From NCBI GenBank assembly GCA_017626095.1, contig JAGAJL010000012.1, positions 62,001 through 126,000 of the forward strand: a DNA stretch of 64,000 nt, in the 5' to 3' direction. A program made the translations under genes and the position numbers. Position 1 is the stretch's first letter. Every line of letters starts with the position of its first letter. The notes under the pieces were generated by a model that was given only the letters and a program-made list of their open reading frames with translations, was not told where the DNA came from and searched no databases. This document shows positions 43,956 to 53,352 of this stretch, piece by piece. This DNA comes from Lachnospiraceae bacterium (lineage in GTDB: Bacteria > Bacillota > Clostridia > Lachnospirales > Lachnospiraceae).

Positions 43956-44906
43956 ATGAACAAAACAGACAAAATTTATGTAGCCGGACACAGAGGGTTG
44001 GTTGGAAGTGCCATTGTTCGTAATCTGAAGTCCAAGGGTTATACCAATATAGTCGGCAGAACACATCAGGAATTAGAATTGACAAATCAGGCGGCTGTCA
44101 GAGCCTTTTTTGAAGAAGAAAAGCCGGATGTGGTTGTTCTTGCAGCCGCAAAAGTTGGGGGAATTAATGCAAATAATACAGCTCCTGCGGACTTTGCATG
44201 GGATAATATGCAGGTTCAGTGCAATGTGATTAAGTGCTGCCATGATTATAAGGTTAAAAAGTTACTGTTTTTAGGAAGCACCTGTATTTATCCTAAGATG
44301 GCGGAACAACCCATTGTGGAAGATGCTTTGCTGACAGGTCCGCTTGAGCAGACCAATGAAGCTTATGCGATTGCCAAAATCTCCGGTATGCAGATGTGTA
44401 AATATTTCAAGCGTCAGTATGGAGATAATTTTATCAGCTGTATGCCTACCAATTTATATGGACCGTATGATAACTATGATTTAAAGGGCTCGCATGTTCT
44501 TCCGGCCATGATCCGTAAATTTCATGAAGCCAAGATGCAGAATGCTCCCACTGTGGAATTATGGGGAACGGGTTCTCCGCTTCGCGAGTTTTTATATGTG
44601 GATGACATGGCAGATGCCTGTGTATTTCTTTTGGAAAATTACGATGGTGAGCAGCATGTAAATATTGGAACCGGAAAAGAGCTTACCATCAAAGAGCTGG
44701 CAGAGCTTGTCAAAAAGACAGTTGGATTTGAAGGTAAAATTGTATGGAATTCATCTATGCCGGATGGTACTCCTCGTAAATTAACCGATGTAACCAAACT
44801 CCACGAGTTAGGATGGACACACAAGGTTGAACTGGAAGAGGGAGTAAAGCTTGCCTATGAATGGTTTAAAGAAAATGTGGATCATGCCCGTATGAATGGC
44901 AGATAA
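43956..44906 (+). CDS. fcl: GDP-L-fucose synthase
   Basis: 316 residues, cytoplasmic, NADPH-dependent epimerase/reductase converting GDP-4-keto-6-deoxymannose to GDP-L-fucose. [13 protein letters not shown] at 9-21 is the family's distinctive cofactor motif; [18 protein letters not shown] (YxxxK) and [10 protein letters not shown] also match. GGAAGGG precedes the ATG. The partner enzyme GDP-mannose 4,6-dehydratase (gmd) is not in the window. It is followed by manC and the PMI fusion, giving most of the route from fructose-6-phosphate to GDP-fucose, the likely donor for the HxRRxD transferase at 8486. Confidence 0.95.
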   Translation: MNKTDKIYVAGHRGLVGSAIVRNLKSKGYTNIVGRTHQELELTNQAAVRAFFEEEKPDVVVLAAAKVGGINANNTAPADFAWDNMQVQCNVIKCCHDYKVKKLLFLGSTCIYPKMAEQPIVEDALLTGPLEQTNEAYAIAKISGMQMCKYFKRQYGDNFISCMPTNLYGPYDNYDLKGSHVLPAMIRKFHEAKMQNAPTVELWGTGSPLREFLYVDDMADACVFLLENYDGEQHVNIGTGKELTIKELAELVKKTVGFEGKIVWNSSMPDGTPRKLTDVTKLHELGWTHKVELEEGVKLAYEWFKENVDHARMNGR

Positions 44907-45016
44907 TAGGAAGATAACAGGAAGACCTTGTAAATTTAATCGGAAACAACAAAAATGATGCGTTTGTTAGCGTATTATAAAATAAAGGATTGAACAAAGA
45001 ATAAAGAGGAAAACAA

Positions 45017-46108
45017 ATGAACAAATTCGGAGTAGTTATGGCAGGAGGCGGTGGAACCCGTTTTTGGCCTTTAAGCAGAAAAGAAAGACCTAAACAGTTG
45101 TTGAATTTAAGTGGAAAAGATTTGATGGTTAATGAGACTTTAGATCGTCTTGCCAAAAGTATCGAACGGGAAAATCTTTTTATCGTAACCAATGAGACTC
45201 AGGCAAAATTAATGGCAGAAGAAACAACCGGCAAAATGAATCCGGAGCATATTCTTTCAGAGCCTGCAGCCAGAAATACAGCGGCATGTATCGGATATGC
45301 TGCAATGGAGATTGTGAAAAAGCATAACGATGGTGTGATGGTAATTGTGCCTTCGGATCATTTTATTAAAGATGAGACTGAGTTTACCGCTATTATCAAT
45401 GCCGCAATCGAAACAGCAGAAAAAACGGATGCACTGGTAACGATTGGTATCAACCCCTCTTTTCCGGCAACCGGTTATGGCTATATCAAAGCAAAGGCCG
45501 ATAGTGTGACCGAAATCGGCGATGTAAATCACAAAAAATATTCTCAGGTAGAAGAGTTTGTGGAAAAACCGGATTTGGAAACTGCCAAAAAATATCTTGC
45601 AGAAGGTGGGTATTCATGGAACAGTGGTATGTTTATCTGGAAAGCTTCTACCATCTTGTCCTATATGGAGAAATTGCTTCCGGACATATATGCATGTCTT
45701 GAAAAGATCGGCGATGCCATGAATACAGTGGATGAGAAAAAGGTAATTGAAGAAGTCTATCCGGTTATTCCGAAAATTTCCATTGATTACGGCATTATGG
45801 AAAGAGCAGACAATGTATTGGTTATTTCCGCTGAATTTGGCTGGAATGACATTGGAAGTCTGGATATGTTAAATATCATGAAAGCTGCGGATGAGAATGG
45901 AAATGTGGCATATGGTAAACAATTATTGTTGGATACCAAAGACTGTATTGTATATGGGAATGACAAAATGATTGCAACCATTGGATTGTCCGACATGATT
46001 ATCGTACAGACAGCAGATGCTCTTTTAGTTTGCCCCAAAGACCGTGCACAGGATGTAAAGACGGTTGTTGAAACCTTAAAAGAGCAGGGGAAAGACCAAT
46101 ATTTATAA
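45017..46108 (+). CDS. manC: Mannose-1-phosphate guanylyltransferase
   Basis: 363 residues. GGGGTRFWPLSRKERPKQLL at 10-29 is the intact nucleotidyltransferase signature. EPAARNTAACIGYAA, VPSDHFI, TGYGYIKA, VEKPDLETAKKYL, YSWNSGMF, IDYGIMER and WNDIGS are all present, so it should be active: mannose-1-phosphate + GTP to GDP-mannose. It is a short form without the C-terminal isomerase cupin, which instead occurs in the next gene. Context between fcl and the PMI fusion fits GDP-mannose/GDP-fucose supply. Confidence 0.95.
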   Translation: MNKFGVVMAGGGGTRFWPLSRKERPKQLLNLSGKDLMVNETLDRLAKSIERENLFIVTNETQAKLMAEETTGKMNPEHILSEPAARNTAACIGYAAMEIVKKHNDGVMVIVPSDHFIKDETEFTAIINAAIETAEKTDALVTIGINPSFPATGYGYIKAKADSVTEIGDVNHKKYSQVEEFVEKPDLETAKKYLAEGGYSWNSGMFIWKASTILSYMEKLLPDIYACLEKIGDAMNTVDEKKVIEEVYPVIPKISIDYGIMERADNVLVISAEFGWNDIGSLDMLNIMKAADENGNVAYGKQLLLDTKDCIVYGNDKMIATIGLSDMIIVQTADALLVCPKDRAQDVKTVVETLKEQGKDQYL

Positions 46109-46238
46109 GGAACGATACTAATGTCAAAATATTTTGTTCACGTATCAATGAATTAGTAACAAGCAAAACGATAAGTATATAACAAGAAAGTATGAATGAT
46201 TCGATTTGGCTAACAGATTCGAATCGCAAATAAAACGT

Positions 46239-48647
46239 ATGAAATGTGTTATTTTAGCAGGAGGCAGTGGTGATGCGCTATGGCCGCTGTCCCGCAAGAA
46301 TTACCCCAAACAATTTATTAATATCAGAGAAGGAAGGTCGCTTTTTCAGGAAGCAGTTGCAAGAAACCTTCCTTTTTGTGATGATTTTTATATCATAACC
46401 AATGAAAAATACCGCTACATCGTGGAAGGACAGGTTCAGGTCTTTCAGGGATTATCATACCAATTGTTTTTAGAAGAAATGGGCAGACAGACGGCACCGG
46501 CCGTAGCCGTTGCGGCATTGTGTATTGATAAAGGTGAAGATGTGTTAGTCGTATCGACGGATCATTTGATTGATGATGGGGATTATAATGGTACGATTTT
46601 GGCTGCAAAAGAACTTCTTACGGATGACAATGTTGTGGTTGTTGGTTGCAATCGGCAGCAGGTTATGAAAAACGGAATGATAAAAGGGCATAGTGCTTTT
46701 GGATGTATAGGAAATAATGTTGTAGAGTTTTTTTCTCAATATGATGCTTCTGAAGTCTCAGCGTTATCAAATGAAGCAGCACGATCAAATGCATCTGCAC
46801 TCTCAAATGAAGCTGAACAATCAGAAGAATCCGCATTGAAAGAGGAAGAAATTCTGCTAGACAGTGGAATTTTTATGATGAAAGCGGGGGTATACCTGTC
46901 CGCGATAAAAGAAAATGCCCCGGAATTATATAAAAAATGTCAATTGGGAATAGACCGTGTCCGATTAGATGGCAATGCATTTTTGATTACCGGAAGATGG
47001 CTTTCATCTATCCCTTCGCTTAGTGTGGGAGAAGTTGTCTTTGCTAACTGGGCAGGAAAAAAGGTAAAAGCAGTTCGTGCGCAGTTTAGCTGGTCACGTC
47101 TGTTAAATACGGAAATGGTTACGCAATATGATGCGCCCTCTTTGCAGGGCCCCTCTATTATTGAAAACAGCAGCAATGTTTCCGTTCTCAATGAGACCAA
47201 AGATAAGCTGGTGGTTGTCAATGGATGCGATGATCTGCTTGTGGTAAATGCAAAAGATGCAACTTATATTTCCCGTAAAGGCGATAGCCAGGCGGTTCGG
47301 GAAATTATGAATAAACATTATGCAGAACAGAAGGATATCTTTGATGAAGGAGATGTTTTTTATACCACATGGGGGATCAAAGAAACATTAAATCGAACCG
47401 ACGGATATATGGTACGTAAGGTCACTGTCTTTCCGGGTAAGGAGATTGCCCTTCACAAGCACGAAAAGAGAAGTGAGCATTGTTCCATTGTAAGTGGAAA
47501 TGCAACGATTACCATGGATGGCATTACCAGGGAATATGGCTGTGAAGATAATGTTTTTATTCCCGTTGGATGCTTTCATTGTATCAAAAATATTTTTGCA
47601 AAAGATTTTGTTTTTATTGAGGTGTCTGTGGGCGACAGCGCAGGACAAAAGACCGGTGATATGGTTCGTGCTATGGATGATTTTGTAAAGTTAGGGCCTG
47701 CTTACAAGGATTATCTGTGGGGCGGCACCAGATTGTATGAAAAATACGGGAAGAAAAATAAGGATAATAAAGAACATATCATTGCAGAGAGCTGGGAAGT
47801 TTCTGCGCACAGTGCCGGACCATCCATCGTTACGGAAGGGAATGCAAAGGGAATGACATTCCCACAATATCTGGAAAAGATTGGAAAAGAAGCATGGGGC
47901 TGGAAATGCAAGCCGTTTGATCGGTTCCCGCTTTTGATAAAATTAATTGATGCAACAAAATCTCTTTCGGTGCAGGTGCATCCGGATGACGAGTATGCCA
48001 TGAGCGTAGAAGGCGAATACGGAAAAAATGAAATGTGGTACGTCATGGATGCGGCAAAGGATGCCGGATTGTATGTGGGCTTTAAAGAAGAAATCACGGC
48101 TAAGCAGTGCCGTGAACACATAGAAAAAGGTACATTGACCGATGTCCTTCAGAGAATACCGGTAAAAAAAGGCGATGTTATCTTTGTAAAAGCCGGAACC
48201 GTACATGCGATTTTAGAGGGACTATTGATATTGGAAATTCAGCAAAGCTCCAATGCCACCTACCGGTTATATGATTATGACCGTGTGGATAAAAATGGAA
48301 ACAAGAGAGAACTTCACTTGGAAAAAGCATTGGATAACCTTAATTTTTCAGTGATGCCCTGCGACTGTAAGCCGGCAGGAGAGGCAGAAAAAGGAAAAGG
48401 ATATACCAAACAGCTTTTGGGTGAATGTAAATACTTTTCGGCAACTCTGTATACCGTTGAGAAAGAAGCGGAGATTTCTTTGGATGAAACATCCTTTAGT
48501 GCCATTGTATTTTTAGAGGGAAAGGGAATGCTTCAGACAGAAAAGCAAAAAAGCCGTTTTAAAGCAGGAGACAGCTATTTTGTTCCGGCCGGAAAGAAAG
48601 TGCTTGCCATTGACGGAGCATGTCAATTTGTGCTGAGTCGGATTTAA
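46239..48647 (+). CDS. Degenerate ManC domain fused to type II cupin and type I phosphomannose isomerase
   Basis: About 802 residues from the ATG at 46239; a TTG at 46206 is an alternative, and neither has a strong ribosome site. The first 340 residues keep the fold marks VILAGGSG, WPLSR and YPKQF, but GTRLWP has become GDALWP, the EKP and WNSG motifs are replaced by three 12-residue repeats, and the IDY and GW-D-GS motifs are gone. It is probably a pseudoenzyme. A cupin follows (GKEIALHKHEKRSEH), then a full ManA-like domain from KLGPAYKDYLWGG, with QVHPDDEYAM, KNEMWYV and AGTVHAI zinc-site motifs. The intact manC is directly upstream. The fusion should provide mannose-6-phosphate. Confidence 0.88.
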   Translation: MKCVILAGGSGDALWPLSRKNYPKQFINIREGRSLFQEAVARNLPFCDDFYIITNEKYRYIVEGQVQVFQGLSYQLFLEEMGRQTAPAVAVAALCIDKGEDVLVVSTDHLIDDGDYNGTILAAKELLTDDNVVVVGCNRQQVMKNGMIKGHSAFGCIGNNVVEFFSQYDASEVSALSNEAARSNASALSNEAEQSEESALKEEEILLDSGIFMMKAGVYLSAIKENAPELYKKCQLGIDRVRLDGNAFLITGRWLSSIPSLSVGEVVFANWAGKKVKAVRAQFSWSRLLNTEMVTQYDAPSLQGPSIIENSSNVSVLNETKDKLVVVNGCDDLLVVNAKDATYISRKGDSQAVREIMNKHYAEQKDIFDEGDVFYTTWGIKETLNRTDGYMVRKVTVFPGKEIALHKHEKRSEHCSIVSGNATITMDGITREYGCEDNVFIPVGCFHCIKNIFAKDFVFIEVSVGDSAGQKTGDMVRAMDDFVKLGPAYKDYLWGGTRLYEKYGKKNKDNKEHIIAESWEVSAHSAGPSIVTEGNAKGMTFPQYLEKIGKEAWGWKCKPFDRFPLLIKLIDATKSLSVQVHPDDEYAMSVEGEYGKNEMWYVMDAAKDAGLYVGFKEEITAKQCREHIEKGTLTDVLQRIPVKKGDVIFVKAGTVHAILEGLLILEIQQSSNATYRLYDYDRVDKNGNKRELHLEKALDNLNFSVMPCDCKPAGEAEKGKGYTKQLLGECKYFSATLYTVEKEAEISLDETSFSAIVFLEGKGMLQTEKQKSRFKAGDSYFVPAGKKVLAIDGACQFVLSRI
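46758..46844 (+). repeat. 36-bp in-frame repeat inside the degenerate ManC domain
   Basis: Units start at 46758, 46794 and 46830 and encode SALSNEAARSNA, SALSNEAEQSEE and SALKEEE. The period is exactly 36 bases. The array sits where active ManC proteins have the sugar-binding EKP to WNSG segment. Confidence 0.9.
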
Positions 48648-48795
48648 ATAATGCCCGGTTTCAACTGTCCGAAGACGAAGTCTGAGTTTTGAAACTGGGC
48701 ATTTAATATATACTTTGTGAGCATGCCGCTTAGAAATACCGGAAACCGAAGTATGAAGCGGGCAAAGATATATAATTTCTGTTAGAATGACAGCC
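48648..48795 (+). repeat. Two-hairpin dispersed element, copy 2 (3' of PMI fusion)
   Basis: Stem 48650-48664 with 48689-48703 (one G-T pair) begins 3 bases past the stop codon. The 61 bases from 48650 match 8421-8481 with 2 differences. The second module, 48711-48790, has stem TGCCGCTT with AAGCGGGCA and ends GGCAAAGATATATAA, matching copy 1 in reverse orientation. A terminator role is likely for the first hairpin. Confidence 0.78.
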
Positions 48796-48853
48796 ATTTT
48801 ACAAAGATTGTGAATTTTGTGAGGAACGACTTTAATGAAATAATAGAAATATG

Positions 48854-49789
48854 CTAATCTATAACTCCCTTAAAATATGCAATCGTTTTCTTTAACCCAT
48901 CTTCCAACGCAATCGTGGGTTCCCAATCCAGCTTTTCTTTTGCCAAATCAATCACAGGCTTTCTCTGTGTCGGATCATCGCCGGGCAGCGGCATATACAC
49001 TAACTTAGAATCAGATCCGGTCAATTCCAAAACCTTTTGAGCCAATTCTAACATCGTAAATTCACCTGGATTTCCCAGATTAACAGGACCGGTAAAGTCC
49101 TTGGAATTCATCATACGAATCATACCTTCAATCAGATCATCTACATAACAAAAGCTTCTGGTCTGTTTTCCGTCACCATAGATTGTGATATCTTCACCTT
49201 TTAAAGCCTGTACAATAAAATTGGAAACTACGCGTCCGTCATTAGGATTCATTCTGGGACCATAGGTATTGAAAATACGGATTACTTTGATATCAACGTT
49301 ATGTTGTCTGTGATAATCAAAAAATAAAGCCTCTGCCATTCTTTTTCCTTCATCGTAGCAGGAACGAATACCATGTGTATTTACATTTCCGCGGTAGCTT
49401 TCCGGCTGGGGATGCACCAGAGGATCCCCATATACCTCTGATGTACTTGCCTGTAATATTTTTGCCTGACATCTTTTGGCTAATCCCAGCATATTTATAG
49501 CACCATAAACGCTGGTCTTAGCGGTTTTAATGGGATCAAACTGATAAAACGGAGGACTGGCGGGACATGCCAGATTATAAATCTGATCCACATCCACATC
49601 ATATAGTGGCTCTGTTATGTCGTGACATATAAATGTAAACCTCGGATTGGAAAGTAAATGACTGATGTTGTCTTTACTTCCCGTAAAAAGATTATCTACA
49701 CAGATGACCTCATTTCCGGCCTCGATCAACCGGTCACATAAATGCGAACCTAAAAATCCGGCACCACCGGTTACTAATATTCTGCTCAT
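48854..49789 (-). CDS. UDP-glucuronate decarboxylase (UDP-xylose synthase)
   Basis: 311 residues, NAD-dependent extended SDR converting UDP-glucuronate to UDP-xylose. [19 protein letters not shown] with the cofactor motif at 7-15, [49 protein letters not shown] (YxxxK) and NTYGPRM are the family signatures. No membrane segment, so it is the short cytoplasmic form. It lies 74 bases downstream of the UDP-glucose dehydrogenase gene, which supplies its substrate, and the two form an operon. Confidence 0.95.
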   Translation of the reverse strand: MSRILVTGGAGFLGSHLCDRLIEAGNEVICVDNLFTGSKDNISHLLSNPRFTFICHDITEPLYDVDVDQIYNLACPASPPFYQFDPIKTAKTSVYGAINMLGLAKRCQAKILQASTSEVYGDPLVHPQPESYRGNVNTHGIRSCYDEGKRMAEALFFDYHRQHNVDIKVIRIFNTYGPRMNPNDGRVVSNFIVQALKGEDITIYGDGKQTRSFCYVDDLIEGMIRMMNSKDFTGPVNLGNPGEFTMLELAQKVLELTGSDSKLVYMPLPGDDPTQRKPVIDLAKEKLDWEPTIALEDGLKKTIAYFKGVID

Positions 49790-49863
49790 GTTTTGTTTGC
49801 CTTTCTATCTTTTTTCTTATATCAGCATCCTATATTTTCTCTGTTTTCGCTGCTCTTTGTTCT

Positions 49864-51192
49864 TTATTTTCCCACACCAATTTGATAGTATTCAAATCCC
49901 AGTTCTTCCAACCGATCTGCATTATACTGGTTTCTACCATCAAAAATAACCGGGGCATTTAAGCGTTTGCTGATCTCATCAAAATCAGGGGCACGGAATT
50001 CTTTCCATTCCGTTACCAAAATCATGGCATCAGCGCCAATCAATGTATCGTATTTACTGTCGCAGTATTCTACGTTGGTAACTCCTTTTAGATAACACTC
50101 TTTTGCTTCATTTACAGCTTTAGGGTCATATGCCTTCACTTTTGCACCGCGTTTTGTCAATTCCTTTATCAGTGTAATGGCCGGAGCCTGTCGCATATCA
50201 TCTGTTTTGGGTTTAAAGGCAAGTCCCCATACAGCAAAGGTTTTGCCGGACAAATCTTCCCCATATTTTTTGACAATCTTACGGACTAATACCATTTTCT
50301 GATCTGCATTTACATGTTCAACGGCATTTAAAATCCTTGTTTCATATCCATAATCAGCACTTGTTTTGATTAAAGCCTGTACATCCTTGGGAAAACAACT
50401 TCCGCCGTAACCACAGCCGGGATAAATAAACTGGAAACCAATTCGGTGATCGCTTCCGATACCCATTCGGACTTTATTGACATCTGCTCCGACAAGCTCA
50501 CAGATATTGGAAATCTCATTCATAAAGGAAATCTTGGTGGCGAGCATCGCATTGGCTGTATACTTGGTCATTTCTGCACTTGCGATATCCATAAAAATAA
50601 AGGATTCCGTATTTTTTACCAGAGGCAGATACATTTCGCGCATAACCTTTGCCGCATCATCATTATCCGTACCGATAACAATTCGGTCCGGTCTGGAACA
50701 GTCCTCGACAGCCGTTCCTTCTTTTAAGAATTCCGGATTTGATATTACGTCAAAAGTGAGAGAACTTTGCCTTTTATCCAACTCTTTCTGAATCGTTTCA
50801 CGTACCTTTTTGGCAGTTCCTACCGGAACGGTTGATTTATCAATGACATAAATATGGTGATTCATGTACTTGCCGATGCTTTCGGCTACGCCTAAGACAT
50901 ACTGCAAATCGGCACTGCCGTCTTCACCCATCGGAGTTCCAACAGCGATAAAGCAGATATCTGATTTTTGCAGTGCACTCTGAATATCTGTCGTAAAATC
51001 CAGTCTTCCGGACTGATAATTTTCCAATACCATGCCTTCCAAGCCCGGCTCATAAATCGGAATGATTCCTTTTTTTAATTTCTCGATTTTTTCTTGTATG
51101 ACGTCAACACAGATGACATCATTTCCATAATCAGCCAGACATGTTCCGGTAACAAGTCCGACATATCCTGTTCCCACAACGGCAATTTTCAT
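49864..51192 (-). CDS. UDP-glucose 6-dehydrogenase
   Basis: 442 residues. VVGTGYVGLVTGTCLADYG at the N-terminus is the NAD-binding motif; IAVGTPMGEDGSADL, NPEFLKEGTAVEDC and GCGYGGSCFPKD, with catalytic Cys266, are all present. The C-terminal domain has AFKPKTDDMRQAP and DGRNQY. Oxidises UDP-glucose twice to UDP-glucuronate. The product can be used directly or passed to the UDP-xylose synthase encoded just downstream. No regulatory tyrosine is obvious. Confidence 0.95.
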   Translation of the reverse strand: MKIAVVGTGYVGLVTGTCLADYGNDVICVDVIQEKIEKLKKGIIPIYEPGLEGMVLENYQSGRLDFTTDIQSALQKSDICFIAVGTPMGEDGSADLQYVLGVAESIGKYMNHHIYVIDKSTVPVGTAKKVRETIQKELDKRQSSLTFDVISNPEFLKEGTAVEDCSRPDRIVIGTDNDDAAKVMREMYLPLVKNTESFIFMDIASAEMTKYTANAMLATKISFMNEISNICELVGADVNKVRMGIGSDHRIGFQFIYPGCGYGGSCFPKDVQALIKTSADYGYETRILNAVEHVNADQKMVLVRKIVKKYGEDLSGKTFAVWGLAFKPKTDDMRQAPAITLIKELTKRGAKVKAYDPKAVNEAKECYLKGVTNVEYCDSKYDTLIGADAMILVTEWKEFRAPDFDEISKRLNAPVIFDGRNQYNADRLEELGFEYYQIGVGK

Positions 51193-51320
51193 GAATGTTC
51201 TCCTTTTATCTACATTTTATATCAAATATAATAATTATAGCCCACCTAAAGGCTTTTTTACAAGGAAACTTATAAAACGTCAATTATTATGAACTGTTTT
51301 GTCACATATATATCTAAAAA

Positions 51321-52436
51321 TTATACAATAACACTATCAAAAAACATTTTGATTGCAAATAAAGATGAAATAATTAAAAAGAACGCTATTGTTAACTTAT
51401 TTTTTTTAACAACTTGTTTAGATGCTAAAATAAGTGCTACATCTGAACACATAAGATATTGTCTATATGGAGATACTCCATTACCCATAATAAGCAAAAA
51501 AAAGTATATAATCACAATAGAAATAGAACTAATTACATATATTTTGTTTAAATATAGTTTTTCTTTAAAAAAAATCACAACTACAAATATAAATAACAAT
51601 AAGAAAATGAAAGATATAAAACTTTGTTGGCTAGCAGTTATATTTTCACTTTTAATATTACTTAAGAATCCCCAAAGTGTTTTAACAGGGTTGTGTATGC
51701 CATGACCATATTTTTTTTGTGTTAAGAAAAAAGCTTTAATATTTCCTGTTGCTATGAAAATAATAATATGAACAGTAAAAAAGCCCATGAATCCTAATAC
51801 TGGAGCTTTCAAAACTTTTATAATAAAATTCTTAAGACTCTCTTTTTCTTTAATGCATTCATAAATAAGATAACATCCCAATACCCCACAATATAAAAAT
51901 GCAGTACTATAGGACAAACATGATATAAAACAGAATAATCCGGAAAGAACATATTTTTTTTGTAAAATGCATAAAATACTAAGATTCATAAATAGTAAAC
52001 ACAAACTTAAAGGAAACGCAGCTGCAAGATAGATATTACCAGTAAAAGACAATAAAAAAAACAGCCCCCATTCTTTTGATATACTATTTTCACCAAATTT
52101 ATCTATAATACTCAAAAAGGTAATTATTAGAGCGAATGTGCTTATAAATGAAATAATAAAGGAAGCATCATGAAAGCTAAGTCCAAACGAAAGTCGAAGA
52201 ACAAAAGCCAAAAATGGCATAAGCGGAAACCATCCGCAGGTTCCATTTAATACATCTGTATTATCTATTTTTTCAACTATATACCCTGATTCGCTTATTG
52301 TGGCATACAATCCGGAATCCCATCTGGAAAAATTTCCGGTGTTGAACGGATTATATCCATTAATATATCCTATTAAGAATATAAAACCATAAAAAAACAG
52401 CATTGCAATTATACCTAGATTAATGTTTTTTTTCAT
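51321..52436 (-). CDS. PIG-V/Gpi18-like GT-C membrane transferase
   Basis: 371 residues with about nine hydrophobic segments. NFSRWDSGLYATISESGY followed by GWFPLMPFLAFVLRLSF corresponds to the RWDSxxY...FFPLxP motif of the PIG-V/Gpi18-like mannosyltransferase family found in bacteria near polysaccharide genes. The C-terminal loop GNGVSPYRQYLMC also fits. The gene is clearly more AT-rich than its neighbours and uses many AAA, ATA and TTT codons, which points to recent acquisition. It could transfer a mannose-like sugar from a polyprenyl-phosphate donor; the substrate is unknown. Confidence 0.75.
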   Translation of the reverse strand: MKKNINLGIIAMLFFYGFIFLIGYINGYNPFNTGNFSRWDSGLYATISESGYIVEKIDNTDVLNGTCGWFPLMPFLAFVLRLSFGLSFHDASFIISFISTFALIITFLSIIDKFGENSISKEWGLFFLLSFTGNIYLAAAFPLSLCLLFMNLSILCILQKKYVLSGLFCFISCLSYSTAFLYCGVLGCYLIYECIKEKESLKNFIIKVLKAPVLGFMGFFTVHIIIFIATGNIKAFFLTQKKYGHGIHNPVKTLWGFLSNIKSENITASQQSFISFIFLLLFIFVVVIFFKEKLYLNKIYVISSISIVIIYFFLLIMGNGVSPYRQYLMCSDVALILASKQVVKKNKLTIAFFLIISSLFAIKMFFDSVIV

Positions 52437-52808
52437 TGTCTTTTACACTTCCTGTTTTCTGGACTCTTGTTCTCAACTTTATAATTTTCAACCGTTTCTT
52501 TTACACTAGATTTTATTACAACCTCTTTATTTTAACACTAACAAATCAAAAAAGAAAGAGAACGTTGCACGACTGTGAAATATATCATTTTTGATAAAAA
52601 AATACAAAAAACAAGCGGAGAAAATGACGATTTGGCAAAAACTGTTCATTTTTAGGCAGTTTTTGCATTTTCCCCCAATAGATTTCTTTCTACAAAAAAT
52701 ATATATTTATACTATAACCGCGCAGGGTACAACAGATAAAAACATTTTCTTACAGAAACAAGGAAAATGAAACAATTTGAAACAGTTTAAATGAAAAGGG
52801 GAGATATT
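52437..52808. other. Gene-free 372-base stretch
   Basis: AT-rich divergent spacer between the PIG-V-like gene and the Spo0A-like gene. The only clear structure is GCAAAAACTG at 52635-52644 pairing perfectly with CAGTTTTTGC at 52655-52664, a terminator-like hairpin with only a short T-run. No good promoter pair was found. Confidence 0.6.
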
Positions 52809-53204
52809 ATGATAATGGTTGAAGAAACAAAACAAAAAATCGGAATGGAAAGATACATCACAAAAATTATGCTGGATCTTGGTGTACCGGCACATCTGAA
52901 AGGTTATCATTACATACGCGAGGCAATCCTTTTATCGGAACAGGATATGGAAGTAGTCAGCAGCGTAACAAAACTATTGTATCCGGAAATTGCAAAAACA
53001 TATAAAACAACTTCTCAGAAAGTAGAAAGAGCCATTCGTAATGCAATCGAAGTTTCCTGGAGCAGAGGAAATACGGATACGATGCAGGAATTGTTTGGAT
53101 ATTCCAGTGCAGAAGGAAAAAACAGACCGACAAACAGTGAATACATTGCGAGAATTGCGGATAAAATACGATTGGACTTGAGAACGGAAACATTGGCTTC
53201 CTAA
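52809..53204 (+). CDS. Stand-alone Spo0A C-terminal (sigma-factor-contacting, DNA-binding) domain protein
   Basis: About 131 residues from the ATG at 52809, preceded by AGGGGAG; an ATG at 52791 lies upstream of that site. The whole protein matches the Spo0A effector domain: ITKIMLDLGVPAHLKGYHYIREAI, VTKLLYPEIAKTYKTTSQKVERAIRNAIEVSW and NSEYIARIADKIRL. There is no receiver domain and no room for one. Such a protein would bind 0A-box-like DNA constitutively, or when another partner is present. It lies at the head of the right-hand block and could control polysaccharide genes, for instance the NeuB-family gene downstream. Confidence 0.88.
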   Translation: MIMVEETKQKIGMERYITKIMLDLGVPAHLKGYHYIREAILLSEQDMEVVSSVTKLLYPEIAKTYKTTSQKVERAIRNAIEVSWSRGNTDTMQELFGYSSAEGKNRPTNSEYIARIADKIRLDLRTETLAS

Positions 53205-53234
53205 ATGGTGAACGTGAAAAAAAGAAAAGAGAGT

Positions 53235-53278
53235 AAAAAAGATTTGGAAAAAGCGCGGTTTTATTCCAAATCTTTTTT
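53235..53278 (+). terminator. Intrinsic terminator after the Spo0A-like gene
   Basis: AAAAAAGATTTGGAA at 53235-53249 pairs with TTCCAAATCTTTTTT at 53264-53278, with a T-run inside and after the stem. Confidence 0.9.
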
Positions 53279-53303
53279 TATATATGCTTGTCAAAGGTAC
53301 TCT

Positions 53304-53343
53304 ATTAGAGTAGTCCCCATGAATTCCATTAGAGTAGTCCCCA
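53304..53343 (+). repeat. Two-copy 24-bp spacer repeat
   Basis: ATTAGAGTAGTCCCCA at 53304-53319 and again at 53328-53343. It lies immediately upstream of the promoter at 53353. Confidence 0.85.
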
Positions 53344-53352
53344 CGAAACATG

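Noticed and set aside
51289-51705. 138-codon open frame on the + strand
   Set aside because: Antisense to the PIG-V-like gene in very AT-rich sequence; no family resemblance.
52635-52664. Spo0A-type binding site upstream of the Spo0A-like gene
   Set aside because: The sequence is a perfect hairpin with a weak T-run and lacks the TGTCGAA core of a 0A box.
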